A stretch of DNA of 64,000 nucleotides, from the NCBI GenBank assembly GCA_013347225.1, contig CP054595.1, forward strand, positions 2,538,415 through 2,602,414. The letters are read 5' to 3'. Below the pieces are notes generated by a model. It was not told the origin of the DNA. It saw only the letters and a program-made list of their open reading frames with translations, and searched no databases. Source of the DNA: Candidatus Accumulibacter similis (GTDB lineage: Bacteria; Pseudomonadota; Gammaproteobacteria; Burkholderiales; Rhodocyclaceae). Numbering within the stretch: the stretch's first letter is position 1; every line of letters begins with the position of its first letter. Both the position numbers and the translations under genes were made by a program. This document shows, piece after piece, positions 53,902-62,468 of the stretch.

Positions 53902-55137
53902 CTAGAGTTCGAGAAAGCGGAACTCGTCGCAGTCGGCGATGCGCACGACATCGCCGGGGCGCAGCAACCGGCGGCCGGCGACTCGCTCGCCGTTGAGGAA
54001 GGTGCCGTTGCCGCTCTCGCGGTCGATGAGCAAGCAGATGCCGTCGTGGAGGCTGATGTGGGCATGGTACCTGCTGACGCGGGCGTCGCCGATGACCAGG
54101 TCGTTCTCCTGTGCCCGCCCGATGGTGTTCGTCCCCTCGCGCAGTACGTGCCGCAGTTGCGGGTTCGTGCGCGAGATGAGGACGAAACCCGCCGCTGCCG
54201 ACGGCAGCGGCTCGGCTGGCGCCAACTCGCTCAGCCGCAGCACCTGCGTCGTCGTGCTGTCCGGCAGCGGCGCCTTGTGTTCCCAGTCGCTGTCGAAGAC
54301 GGCGCCCAGCGCCTGCAGCAGTTCCGCGTCGCTGACCATGATCGACAGCTCGCGGCGGCGGTCGAGGCTCTCGGTGCGCAGGTTCATGCTGCCGATGACG
54401 GCGGTGGTGCCGTCGATGATGCTGCATTTGGCGTGCAGCCGGTAGCGGGGCACCGCCCTGAACTCGACCCCGGCCGGCAGCGTGCTGCGCTGGCTCTCGT
54501 CGCCGAGGACGCGCACGCGGATGCCGCTGCGCGCCTTCTTCATCAGCAGGCGGAGCATGGCCGGGTCGGACAGCTTGGCGTCGGCGATCTGGATCGAAGT
54601 CCGTGCGCCGGCGAGCAGCGTCTCCATCTTCTGTCGGCTGTTGAACGGGCTGACCAGCAGCGGCGAGTCCCGGTCGGGGGTGAAGGGCTGATCCGCCCAG
54701 TCGGCGTCGAACAGCCGGTTGATCTCGGCGGCGATCGGCTGGCTGTAGAGTTCGACGCCGAAGTCGCGCGCGTAATGCAGGTTGTCGCGCGTCGGGTTGA
54801 AGGTGAAGACGAAGGCCTCGGCCTCGTCCACCGTCATCACCTTGTAGTGGTAGCGTGCGCGCTTGCTGTCGCCGGCGGGTTCGCGGGTGTCGATGCCCGC
54901 GTCGTTCGCATCCTTGAGCAGCTTGCGATTGCGCTCCTGCCAGCCGCGTGCGCTGCTCGAGATCAGCACGCGGATGCGGACGCCGCGCTGGCGGGCTTCG
55001 ATCAGCGCGCGCTGGATGATCGGATCGTCCATGCGAAAGACGGTCAGGTTGATCGAGCGCTCCGCCCGGTCGATCGCGCGCACGATCGGGAAGAAACTGT
55101 CGCCAGGCTGAACGATGAGCGAAATCTTCCGATGCAT
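53902..55137 (-). CDS. Phospholipase D-like protein with C-terminal FHA domain
   Basis: The 411-residue protein carries two PLD-type HxKx4D motifs: HYKVMTVD (about residue 97), followed by FNPTRDN in place of the usual GSxN, and HAKCSIID (about 235), followed by GSMNLRTESLDRRREL. An FHA domain fills the last 90 residues: NTIGRAQENDLVIGDARVSRYHAHI (in part) with the phosphothreonine-binding Arg, Ser and His, and GNGTFLNGERV. It lacks a signal peptide and a cardiolipin-synthase membrane anchor. The fusion suggests a PLD nuclease or phosphatidyl transferase steered to phosphothreonine partners. ATG 55137 lacks a clear ribosome site, so the start is uncertain. Confidence 0.87.
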   Translation of the reverse strand: MHRKISLIVQPGDSFFPIVRAIDRAERSINLTVFRMDDPIIQRALIEARQRGVRIRVLISSSARGWQERNRKLLKDANDAGIDTREPAGDSKRARYHYKVMTVDEAEAFVFTFNPTRDNLHYARDFGVELYSQPIAAEINRLFDADWADQPFTPDRDSPLLVSPFNSRQKMETLLAGARTSIQIADAKLSDPAMLRLLMKKARSGIRVRVLGDESQRSTLPAGVEFRAVPRYRLHAKCSIIDGTTAVIGSMNLRTESLDRRRELSIMVSDAELLQALGAVFDSDWEHKAPLPDSTTTQVLRLSELAPAEPLPSAAAGFVLISRTNPQLRHVLREGTNTIGRAQENDLVIGDARVSRYHAHISLHDGICLLIDRESGNGTFLNGERVAGRRLLRPGDVVRIADCDEFRFLEL

Positions 55138-55476
55138 CAGGAGGTCCGGTTGTCGCTGCGGGTCATCACGGCAGTTGGAGTTCGCCGCCGGGCGATCAGA
55201 ACTTTCCCTTGCTGCGCCTGTCCCGACAAGCATCCGATGGCCACCCCGGCCGCCGCCGGCTGGCACCGGGGCGAGACGGTCGTCAGCGGCTGCCTCGCGG
55301 TCCGATGCAGCCGGGGTGGTGGCGGCTGGTGGCGGCAGGCGGCTGCCGCCACTGTGGCGATTGTAATCCAGCGGCGGGACTTCGCGACAGCGTGCGGTGA
55401 TCGGCGTGGCGGCTGCATCCGTTGCCGCGGCCAACGCGTATCTTCGTGCATCGAGCAGAAGAAAAGGAGGAGCACG
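55138..55476. other. Divergent intergenic region, PLD-FHA to MpaB-like gene
   Basis: This 339-base gap separates two divergent genes. Several short frames exist on both strands but none shows protein-like composition or a ribosome site. A strong AGGAGG (55466-55471) at its right edge serves the MpaB-like gene. I see no clear promoter. Confidence 0.5.
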
Positions 55477-56388
55477 ATGGCGACCCGCTCGCAGGCCGAC
55501 GAGTGCCGCGATTGCCAGCAGGTGGTGCGGCAACTGGCAACCGTCGTCTTTCCCTGGGACACGACGCGGGCCCTCGAACTCGCGTTGTTCCGCAGTTTCG
55601 CATCGGTGCGCATCGGTGGCCTGCTGCACGCCACCGGCGAGTTCGAGAGGCGGCCACAGAAACGCTACGACGACACCGACCTGATCGTCAGCGAGATCAT
55701 CGAGAACGGTTTCGACAGTCCACGCGGGCAGCATGCGATCGAGCGAATGAACGCGCTGCACGCGCGGTTCCGCATTGCCAACGAGGATTTTCTCTATGTG
55801 CTGTCCACCTTCGTCTTCGAGCCGTTGCGCTGGAACGAGCGCTTCGGCTGGCGACGGATGAGCGAAGACGAACGCCTGGCGTGGTTCCGCTTCTGGCGCG
55901 CGGTTGGCGAGCGCATGCAGATCCTCGGAATTCCCCCGACGCTGGCCGACTTCGCTGCCTTCAGCAGCGACTACGAAAAGCGGAACTTCCGTCCACAGGC
56001 GGCCAGCCGGCAGGTCGCGCTGGCGACGCGGGAGATGTTCGCCGGCTGGTTCCCGGTGCCCCTGCGGCCGCTGGTTCGCAGCAGCATCCACGCGCTGCTC
56101 GACCCGCCGCTGCTGGCGGCACTCGATCTGCAGCCGGCGCCGCGGTGGCTGCAGAGGACCGTTGCGGCTGCGCTGCGCTGGCGGGCACGGCTTCTGCGCT
56201 GGTTGCCGCAGCGGCGGCAACCGAAGCTGCGGACGCGGATCGCCCGTGCCGCTTATCCACGTGGTTACGACATCGCCAGGCTCGGCCCGGCGAGAGCGCC
56301 GCCGGGGAGTTGTCCGGTGCCGTCGGAGCAAGGTCGCGCCGCAACGGCGGTCGCGCCGGCGGCCGCAGAACGGGGCGTCGACGGTTGA
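55477..56388 (+). CDS. MpaB-family oxygenase (DUF2236)
   Basis: The 303-residue protein matches the MpaB/rubber-oxygenase-like DUF2236 family. RYDDTDLIVSEIIENGFDS and the helix RGQHAIERMNALHARFRI carry the conserved Arg/His helix. NEDFLYVLSTFVFEPLRWNERFGWR (in part), FRFWRAVGERMQILGIP and FAAFSSDYE follow. Related proteins are heme oxygenases (latex-clearing Lcp, fungal MpaB). The C-terminal 35 residues are low-complexity. The ATG follows AAGGAGGAGCACG. The substrate is unknown. It begins a plus-strand series with an ABM monooxygenase, a hydrolase and an acyl-CoA ligase, which may be a catabolic set. Confidence 0.85.
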   Translation: MATRSQADECRDCQQVVRQLATVVFPWDTTRALELALFRSFASVRIGGLLHATGEFERRPQKRYDDTDLIVSEIIENGFDSPRGQHAIERMNALHARFRIANEDFLYVLSTFVFEPLRWNERFGWRRMSEDERLAWFRFWRAVGERMQILGIPPTLADFAAFSSDYEKRNFRPQAASRQVALATREMFAGWFPVPLRPLVRSSIHALLDPPLLAALDLQPAPRWLQRTVAAALRWRARLLRWLPQRRQPKLRTRIARAAYPRGYDIARLGPARAPPGSCPVPSEQGRAATAVAPAAAERGVDG

Positions 56389-56542
56389 CGCACGGCCCTG
56401 GCGGCTGGCGATCCCGCCGCCACTTCGCCGGGCATCCTGCGGCCCGGCCGCATCCGGGAGAGTGCCGGCTGCGTATGGTCGATGGTTGGTCGATGAACGT
56501 CCGGTGACGATGAACGCCGGATCCGGAGACGAGGAGGGAGCG

Positions 56543-56830
56543 ATGATCAGGATCATGGCGCGGCTTACGGCCCGCGCGGGATGTGAGGGGACACTGCAGG
56601 CGGTGCTCGTCGAGCTGGCGGTGGCGAGCCGCGATGAGGCCGGCTGTCTCGGCTACGAGTTGTTCCATAACCAGGACGATGCTTGCGAGTTCGTCACCGT
56701 CGAGCGCTGGTCCGATCAGGCGGCAGCCGATGGGCATCTGGCGACGGCGCATGTCGCGCGCGCCATCGAGCGGGCAGGCGAGCTGTTGGCGCAGCCACCG
56801 TTGATCCATCGCTTTCTCCAGCTTGCCTGA
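56543..56830 (+). CDS. Antibiotic biosynthesis monooxygenase (ABM) domain protein
   Basis: The 95-residue ferredoxin-like protein of the YgiN/ABM type has MIRIMARLTARAGCEGTLQ at the start, SRDEAGCLGYELFHNQDD, FVTVERWSDQAAADGHLAT (in part) and a C-terminal helix. Members are small cofactor-free quinol monooxygenases or stress proteins. ATG 56543 follows GAGGAGGGAG; an in-frame ATG at 56510 is weaker. The hydrolase gene begins only 9 bases after the stop, so the two are probably cotranscribed. Confidence 0.9.
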   Translation: MIRIMARLTARAGCEGTLQAVLVELAVASRDEAGCLGYELFHNQDDACEFVTVERWSDQAAADGHLATAHVARAIERAGELLAQPPLIHRFLQLA

Positions 56831-56839
56831 GCGACCGGG

Positions 56840-57736
56840 ATGAGCGGCGAGCGGCCATTGCCGGCACATGCCGGAACCCTTGCTGCGGCGACGGGCGAGC
56901 GTCCGCCGCCGTCCATCAATCCGGTCGGCTGGCTGCGCGCCTGCGGCTCGCTGGCGGCCTTCGCCGTCCTCGCCTATCTACTGCTGCTGGCCTGGGTCTA
57001 CCACCATCAGGAACGGCTGATCTTCAGGCCGGCGCCGCTGCCCGCTTCGCACCGATTCGCTCTGGCGGACGTTCATGAGGTCGCCATACCGGTCGCCGGC
57101 GCGACCCTTTCGGCGCTGCACCTGCGGCTGCCGAATCCCCGCGGGCTGATCTTCTTCCTGCATGGCAACAGCGGCAACGCCGCCGACTGGCTGACCGGCA
57201 CCGATTTCTACCGTGCCGCGAACTACGATCTGCTGCTGCTCGACTATCGCGGCTATGGCAAGAGCAGTGGGCGCATCGAGAGCGAGGAGCAGTTGCGTGC
57301 CGACGTGCGCGCCGCCTGGCAGGCGGTTGCGCCGGCCTACGCCGGCCGGCGGACGGTGATCTACGGGCGCTCTCTCGGCACCGCCCTGGCAGCGGGACTG
57401 GCCGCCGAGGTACAGCCGGACCTGACGATCCTGGTCTCACCCTACTGCAGCATGCGGCAGTTGATGCGACAGCATCACCCGCTGTTGCCGCCAGCGCTGT
57501 TGCGCTATACGCTGGCCACCTGCGCCGATGCGGTCCGCATCGACGGCCCGCTGTTGCTGGTGCACGGCGACAGGGACAGACTGATCCCGATCACGCACAG
57601 CGAGCAACTGGCGGCAACGGTACCGCACGCCCGGCTGTTCCGCCTGGCCGACGCCGCGCATGCCGACGTGCATGAGTTCCCGGCCTATGGCAGCGAACTC
57701 ATGCGCACGCTGCAGGCGCTGCCAACCAATCCGTGA
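56840..57736 (+). CDS. Alpha/beta hydrolase, membrane-anchored (BEM46-like)
   Basis: The 298-residue protein has an N-terminal membrane helix (about 33-53), then an alpha/beta-hydrolase domain. [10 protein letters not shown] and [15 protein letters not shown] hold the oxyanion HGN, and [14 protein letters not shown] follows. The nucleophile elbow is [13 protein letters not shown] with Ser at about residue 178. HGDRDRLIP holds the Asp and [10 protein letters not shown] the His. This is the typical BEM46/YqkD-like arrangement, with the catalytic domain likely periplasmic. ATG 56840 lies 9 bases after the ABM stop. The substrate is unknown. Confidence 0.92.
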   Translation: MSGERPLPAHAGTLAAATGERPPPSINPVGWLRACGSLAAFAVLAYLLLLAWVYHHQERLIFRPAPLPASHRFALADVHEVAIPVAGATLSALHLRLPNPRGLIFFLHGNSGNAADWLTGTDFYRAANYDLLLLDYRGYGKSSGRIESEEQLRADVRAAWQAVAPAYAGRRTVIYGRSLGTALAAGLAAEVQPDLTILVSPYCSMRQLMRQHHPLLPPALLRYTLATCADAVRIDGPLLLVHGDRDRLIPITHSEQLAATVPHARLFRLADAAHADVHEFPAYGSELMRTLQALPTNP

Positions 57737-57750
57737 AAGGAGGAGGACTG

Positions 57751-59391
57751 ATGCTCAAGGGACTGATGCAGGAGCAACCGCTGTTGATCTCTTCGCTCAT
57801 CGACCACGCCGCCCGCCTGCATCCGCAGGGGGAGATCGTCTCGCGCACGAGCGAAGGGCCGATCCATCGTTGCACCTATGCCGACGTCCGGCGCCGCGCC
57901 TGCCAACTGGCGAACGCGCTGACGGCGCGCGGCGTCCGCTCCGGCGAGCGGATCGCGACGCTGGCATGGAACGGGTATCGGCACATGGAGCTGTACTACG
58001 GCGTGTCCGGGATGGGGGCGGTTCTGCACACGATCAATCCGCGCCTCTTCCCCGAGCAGATCGAGTACATCGTCAACCATGCCGAAGACCGGCTGTTGTT
58101 CTTCGATCCCGGCTTCCTGCCGCTGGTCGAGAAGCTGGCGGCGCGGGCGCCCGGGATCAGCGGCTACGTCGTCCTGACCGATCGCGCCCACATGCCCGCA
58201 AGCAACCTGCCCGATCTGCTGTGTTACGAAGAGCTGCTCGCCGGACAGGCCGGCGATTTCGCGTGGCCGCAGTTCGACGAGAACAGTGCCTCGTCTCTCT
58301 GCTACACCTCGGGGACGACCGGCAACCCGAAAGGCGTTCTCTACTCGCACCGCTCGTCGGTACTGCATTCCTGGGCCGCCTGCGCGGTCGACGGACTGGC
58401 GGTCAGTGCGCACGAGACCGTCCTGCTGGTGGTGCCGATGTTCCATGTCAATGCCTGGGGAATGCCCTACGCCGGGGCGATGAGCGGCGCGCGGCTGGTG
58501 ATGCCGGGTCCGGCGCTCGACGGGCGCAGCGTTTACGAACTGATGCGTGACGAACGCGTCACCGTGGCGCTCGGCGTGCCGACGGTCTGGCTGATGCTGC
58601 AGCAGTACGTCGAGGCGGCGGGCCTGCAGCCGCTGCAGGAGCTGTGCCTGCGGCGGGTCGTCATCGGCGGTTCGGCGGCGCCGCGGGCAATGAGCGAGCG
58701 CTTCGCGAGCCAGTTCGGCGCCTTCGTCGTCCACGCCTGGGGAATGACCGAGATGTCGCCGCTGGGCAGCGTCTGCAACCTCCTGCCGCGGCACGCCGGT
58801 CTCTCGCTCGAGCAGCACCTGGCATTGCAGGAGAAGCAGGGCAGGGCGGTCTATGGCGTCGAGATGAAGATCGTCGACGACGACGGCGTCGAGCTGCCGC
58901 ACGATGGTCAGGCCGCCGGCCATCTGCTGGTTCGCGGGCCGTGGATCACCCGTGGCTACTACCGCGACGAGGGCGGCGGCAATGTCGACGACGACGGCTT
59001 CTTCGACACCGGCGACGTGGCGACGATCGACGCCGACGGCTACATGCGGATCACCGATCGCGCCAAGGACGTGATCAAGTCGGGCGGCGAATGGATCTCG
59101 TCGATCGCTCTCGAGAACGCAGCCATTGCACATCCGGCGGTCGCCGAGGCGGCGGTGATCGGCGCCGCGCACGACAAGTGGCAGGAGCGGCCGTTGCTGA
59201 TCGTCGTCCGCAAGGCGGGCCAGGAACTCAGCCGCGAGGCGATGCTCGACTTCCTCAGGGACAGGGTCGCCGCCTGGTGGCTCCCGGACGATGTCGCCTT
59301 CGTCGAAGAACTGCCGCACACCGCCACCGGCAAGCTGCACAAGCTGCGTCTGCGCGAACAGTTCAGGAACTACCGGCTGCCTGGCGTTTGA
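57751..59391 (+). CDS. Fatty-acid/acyl-CoA ligase (AMP-binding family)
   Basis: The 546-residue adenylate-forming ligase has the P-loop [17 protein letters not shown] at residues 185-201 and [11 protein letters not shown] in the middle. [12 protein letters not shown] is the A5 motif, then [20 protein letters not shown] with the hinge, [12 protein letters not shown], and the catalytic Lys in [13 protein letters not shown]. It resembles medium/long-chain and methylthiopropionate-type CoA ligases (DmdB-like), so a medium-chain acyl substrate is likely. ATG 57751 follows AAAGGAGGAGGACTG. The gene starts 15 bases after the hydrolase stop and probably shares its transcript. Confidence 0.93.
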   Translation: MLKGLMQEQPLLISSLIDHAARLHPQGEIVSRTSEGPIHRCTYADVRRRACQLANALTARGVRSGERIATLAWNGYRHMELYYGVSGMGAVLHTINPRLFPEQIEYIVNHAEDRLLFFDPGFLPLVEKLAARAPGISGYVVLTDRAHMPASNLPDLLCYEELLAGQAGDFAWPQFDENSASSLCYTSGTTGNPKGVLYSHRSSVLHSWAACAVDGLAVSAHETVLLVVPMFHVNAWGMPYAGAMSGARLVMPGPALDGRSVYELMRDERVTVALGVPTVWLMLQQYVEAAGLQPLQELCLRRVVIGGSAAPRAMSERFASQFGAFVVHAWGMTEMSPLGSVCNLLPRHAGLSLEQHLALQEKQGRAVYGVEMKIVDDDGVELPHDGQAAGHLLVRGPWITRGYYRDEGGGNVDDDGFFDTGDVATIDADGYMRITDRAKDVIKSGGEWISSIALENAAIAHPAVAEAAVIGAAHDKWQERPLLIVVRKAGQELSREAMLDFLRDRVAAWWLPDDVAFVEELPHTATGKLHKLRLREQFRNYRLPGV

Positions 59392-59508
59392 GATGTTGGC
59401 GGAGCGACGCGCGTGCCGTCGCCAGGGGGCGCCACCAAGGGCACGGGTGCGGGGCGGCGGCCTCCGGAGGGGGCAGCGGTCGCCGTCGATCGCGCTGCCG
59501 GGCAGCAG

Positions 59509-60504
59509 TCAGACGAGGCGCCCGAGGTGCTGCATGAGGCCGCGTTCGCTGACGAAGCTCAGGTCGTACATGGCGGTCAGGCCCTTCGCGATCTCGTCTT
59601 CGAGACCGGCGACGCAGAGGATGAGGTTCGTGCCACTCAGGCCGAGGCGCCTGCGCAGCCCGACATATTTGTCGATGTCCTGGCGATACTCACCGCTCTT
59701 GCATTCGATGAGGATCGGTGGCATGCCCTCGATGAGCACGACCACATCGACCTCCAACTGCTCGCCGTCGGCGAGCGTCAGCCCCAGCTTTCGGGCACAC
59801 GAGAACTGCTTGCGACGCGCGGTGGCATGCTCCAGGCAGGTCATCAGGGCAAACCATTCCAGCCATTCACCGTTGAAGAAATGGCGAACGGCGGGAGCAG
59901 TTTGCACGGCGAGGAGCAGGTTGTTCTTCTGCCTGTTGGGAATGGCCTTGGCGACGAAAGAGTACTCGTAGAGCTGCCGACAGAAGCTCGTCAGGCTCTG
60001 GACATCGGCGGGCGACTTGCCGTCAAAGGGGATCACCGTGCTCGCGTAGCCCTTCTGTTGCGCCCAGCGGATGCGGTCGAGGACTTCCTTCAGCAATGGG
60101 AGATTGCGCCCGATCATGGTTGCGACTTCGTCGAAGAAGCCACTCGTGTCGACGGCAGCGGCCGCAATCTGGACCGAGACCTGCTTGCGCCCGAACCAGT
60201 CGGCAATCGGCTGATGTTGTTCGTTGCTCGTCATGCGGTCGGTGTTCGACAGATCGACTCCTGCCGGCGGTCCCGCGGAATCGGCCGGCTTCGCCTGCGG
60301 CGCCGCGCCGGCAGTGGCTGCAGCGGTCAGGCGAATTACCTCGCGCTGAGCGGTGAAGTACTTCTCGAGCAGCCGCGTGACAAAGAAGATGGTGGGGTAG
60401 ACCTGTGTCGGATTGCCGCAGCGTGGACAGGCGAGCGTCACGCCAATTTCGCTGTCGGCCTGTTCCTGCAGGTGAGTGCATTTGTTGCAGCGGATGATTG
60501 CCAT
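59509..60504 (-). CDS. Zinc-ribbon protein with PD-(D/E)XK nuclease-like C-terminus
   Basis: The 331-residue protein has an N-terminal zinc ribbon: CNKC at residues 6-9 and CPRCGNP at about 26. The middle region (about 80-220) is unassigned. A C-terminal segment reads EWFALMTCLEHATARRKQ, ELEVDVVVLIEGMPPILIECKSGEYR (in part) and KYVGLRRRLGL. The D-x15-ECKSG pattern is that of a PD-(D/E)XK nuclease and resembles the C-terminal domain of DUF1887/Card1-like proteins, but no CARF domain is visible. ATG 60504 is preferred over TTG 60534. One 60-base line counted is 57% GC, a little below the neighbours. The function is unknown; DNA or RNA cleavage is inferred. Confidence 0.75.
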   Translation of the reverse strand: MAIIRCNKCTHLQEQADSEIGVTLACPRCGNPTQVYPTIFFVTRLLEKYFTAQREVIRLTAAATAGAAPQAKPADSAGPPAGVDLSNTDRMTSNEQHQPIADWFGRKQVSVQIAAAAVDTSGFFDEVATMIGRNLPLLKEVLDRIRWAQQKGYASTVIPFDGKSPADVQSLTSFCRQLYEYSFVAKAIPNRQKNNLLLAVQTAPAVRHFFNGEWLEWFALMTCLEHATARRKQFSCARKLGLTLADGEQLEVDVVVLIEGMPPILIECKSGEYRQDIDKYVGLRRRLGLSGTNLILCVAGLEDEIAKGLTAMYDLSFVSERGLMQHLGRLV

Positions 60505-60588
60505 GGCCAGGGTATGTGGAGTGGGATTCGGCAACCGTCTGCAGTTACCAGGAGTCGCGGCGGCACGTTCCTCGCCCGGTAGCGGCCC

Positions 60589-61446
60589 TCACTCCCGGGG
60601 ACCCATGCGCGCGCCCATTGCCTCGCCCATGCGCACCGGCCGCCCCGGTGACCAGGCGGGGTTGAAGCGCAGGACGTCCGCGGGAAAGAGCACCACCACC
60701 GTCGACCCGAGCAGGAAGCGGCCCATCTCCTCACCCTTCCTGAGGACGACCGGCTGCGTTTCGTAGGACCATTCGCGCAGGACGCCGCTGCGTGGCGGGT
60801 TGACGGTGCCGTGCCAGACCGTCGCCATGCTGCCGACGATCGTCGCACCGACGAGAACGAGGGCGAAGCTGCCGAACTCGCCGTCAAAGACACAGACGAC
60901 CCGCTCGTTGCGGGCGAACAGCCCGGGCACGCCGCGTGCCGTCACCGGGTTGACCGAAAACAGTGCGCCGGGGACATGGATCATCCGCGTCAGGCGGCCG
61001 TCTGCCGGCATGTGGATGCGGTGGTAGTCACGCGGGCTGAGGTAGAGCGTGGCGAAGGCGCCGCGGGCAAAGCGTGCGGCGAGTTCGCTGTCGCCACCCA
61101 GCAGGGCCGTCGTCGTGTAATGGTGGCCCTTCGCCTGGAAAATCCGGTCGCGCTCGATGGCGCCGAACTGGCTGATCGCGCCGTCGACCGGACAGACGAA
61201 GTCGGCGTCGGCGAGCGGCCTGGCGCCCGAACGCAGCGGCCGGGTGAAGAACTCGTTGAAGCTGCGGTAGGATACCGGGTCGGCGTCGAGCGCCTCGCTC
61301 AGGTCGACGCCGTAGCGGCGAACGAACCAACGGATGACGCGCGTCGTCAGGCTGCCCGACTCGGTCTCGGCGAGCTTTCCGGCCAGGGTCGTCAGCGCCT
61401 GCTTCGGTATGAGGTATTGGGCGAAGACGGCAAGACGGTCAGGCAC
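60589..61446 (-). CDS. psd: Phosphatidylserine decarboxylase proenzyme
   Basis: The 285-residue proenzyme makes phosphatidylethanolamine at the inner membrane. Self-cleavage occurs at LGST (RFLLGSTVVVLFP, about residue 250), forming the pyruvoyl group on Ser. Other family landmarks are SYRSFNEFFTRPLR, CPVDGAISQFG, YLSPRDYHRIHMPADG and LFARNERVVC. Length equals the short (E. coli-type) form. I chose GTG 61446 because a TATAAT box lies at 61480-61475, inside the extra N-terminus implied by the alternative GTG at 61491. It is divergent from the queuosine-precursor transporter gene. Confidence 0.95.
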   Translation of the reverse strand: MPDRLAVFAQYLIPKQALTTLAGKLAETESGSLTTRVIRWFVRRYGVDLSEALDADPVSYRSFNEFFTRPLRSGARPLADADFVCPVDGAISQFGAIERDRIFQAKGHHYTTTALLGGDSELAARFARGAFATLYLSPRDYHRIHMPADGRLTRMIHVPGALFSVNPVTARGVPGLFARNERVVCVFDGEFGSFALVLVGATIVGSMATVWHGTVNPPRSGVLREWSYETQPVVLRKGEEMGRFLLGSTVVVLFPADVLRFNPAWSPGRPVRMGEAMGARMGPRE

Positions 61447-61474
61447 GATGGTATCCGCGGGAGTCGAGGTCGGG

Positions 61475-61480
61475 ATTATA
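61475..61480 (-). promoter_or_regulatory. -10 box upstream of psd
   Basis: A perfect TATAAT on the minus strand ends about 29 bases before GTG 61446. No clear -35 is present 16-18 bases upstream. Its position argues for the shorter psd reading frame. Confidence 0.45.
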
Positions 61481-61687
61481 GTGCTTCGCACGGCAGTCGC
61501 GGCGCTTCGTTCGCCGGCCGCGCTGCCGGCCGTTGCGTCGGCCCGCCAGGGCGAAGCGGCGCTCGTTGCCCGCTTCCCTGCCCGCTTGCGCGGAGGCTCC
61601 TGGAACGGTCGGCGGAGTCGCGTGACGCTGCCGGTCGCCGCTGCTCCGCGGCTCTGCGGTGCCGCAGCTGCAGCCAGCGGACTTCAG

Positions 61688-61696
61688 TGGTATAAA
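61688..61696 (+). promoter_or_regulatory. Extended -10 directly before the queuosine-precursor transporter start
   Basis: TGGTATAAA has the extended TGn and a five-of-six -10 hexamer (61691-61696). Transcription would begin at about 61703, at or one base before the ATG at 61704, so the mRNA would be leaderless or nearly so. There is no Shine-Dalgarno sequence before this ATG. Confidence 0.4.
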
Positions 61697-61703
61697 CCGG
61701 CCG

Positions 61704-62435
61704 ATGCATGATGAAGCCTCTCTCGCGGCACGGCGTCCGGCCACCCCCTACCGCTATTACGACCTGGTGATGGCAGCCTTCGTCGCGGTCTACCTGTGCT
61801 CCAACCTGATCGGACCGGCGAAGGCAGCGCAGGTGACGCTGCCGCTGCTGGGGCCGGTGACCTTCGGCGCCGGTGTCCTGTTCTTCCCGATTTCCTACAT
61901 CTTCGGCGACATCCTCACCGAGGTGTACGGCTACGCGCGGGCGCGGCGGGTGATCTGGGCCGGTTTCGCGGCCATGGCCTTCGCTTCGGCGATGGCCTGG
62001 ATCGTAGTGCACTTGCCGCCGGCGCCGGAGTGGCGGAACCAGGCCGCCTACGAGGTCGCCTTCGGTTCGACCTGGCGCATCGTGCTCGCTTCGCTGGTCG
62101 CTTTCTTCTGCGGCGAGTTCGTCAATTCCTTCGTGCTCGCCAAGATGAAGATCCTTACCCGCGGTCGCTGGTTGTGGACGCGGACCATCGGTTCGACGAT
62201 CGTCGGCGAGGGAGTGGACTCGGCACTCTTCTACCCGTTGGCCTTCTACGATTCCGGGCTGATCCCGAACGAGATCCTTTGGCAGGTGATGCTGTCGCAG
62301 TTCGTCGTCAAGGTGATGGTCGAAGTCGTGTTCACGCCGGTCACCTACCGCGTGGTGCGAACACTGAAGCGGGCTGAGAACGAGGACTACTATGACCTGC
62401 AGACCAACTTCACACCCTTCAGCCTGAAGGCCTGA
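61704..62435 (+). CDS. Queuosine precursor transporter (YhhQ/DUF165 family)
   Basis: The 243-residue protein has six or seven hydrophobic helices. It carries the family segments YYDLVMAAFVAVYLCSNLIG (in part), GAGVLFFPISYIFGDILTEVYGYARARRVIW (in part), LVAFFCGEFVNSFVLAKMKI and TIGSTIVGEGVDSALFYPLAFY (in part). YhhQ-type proteins import the queuosine precursors preQ0/preQ1. Its end, FTPFSLKA, resembles the usual tail. It is slightly longer than E. coli YhhQ because of the first 17 residues. It may be translated from a leaderless mRNA. A flanking queuosine biosynthesis gene is not seen. Confidence 0.92.
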   Translation: MHDEASLAARRPATPYRYYDLVMAAFVAVYLCSNLIGPAKAAQVTLPLLGPVTFGAGVLFFPISYIFGDILTEVYGYARARRVIWAGFAAMAFASAMAWIVVHLPPAPEWRNQAAYEVAFGSTWRIVLASLVAFFCGEFVNSFVLAKMKILTRGRWLWTRTIGSTIVGEGVDSALFYPLAFYDSGLIPNEILWQVMLSQFVVKVMVEVVFTPVTYRVVRTLKRAENEDYYDLQTNFTPFSLKA

Positions 62436-62468
62436 GGAGCGGCCGGTCTGGCCTCTGTCCGCGGCCGC

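Noticed and set aside
55115..55400. Short plus-strand frames in the gap before the MpaB-like gene
   Set aside because: They have no ribosome site and are Arg/Ala/Gly-rich in all frames, as expected of non-coding GC-rich DNA.
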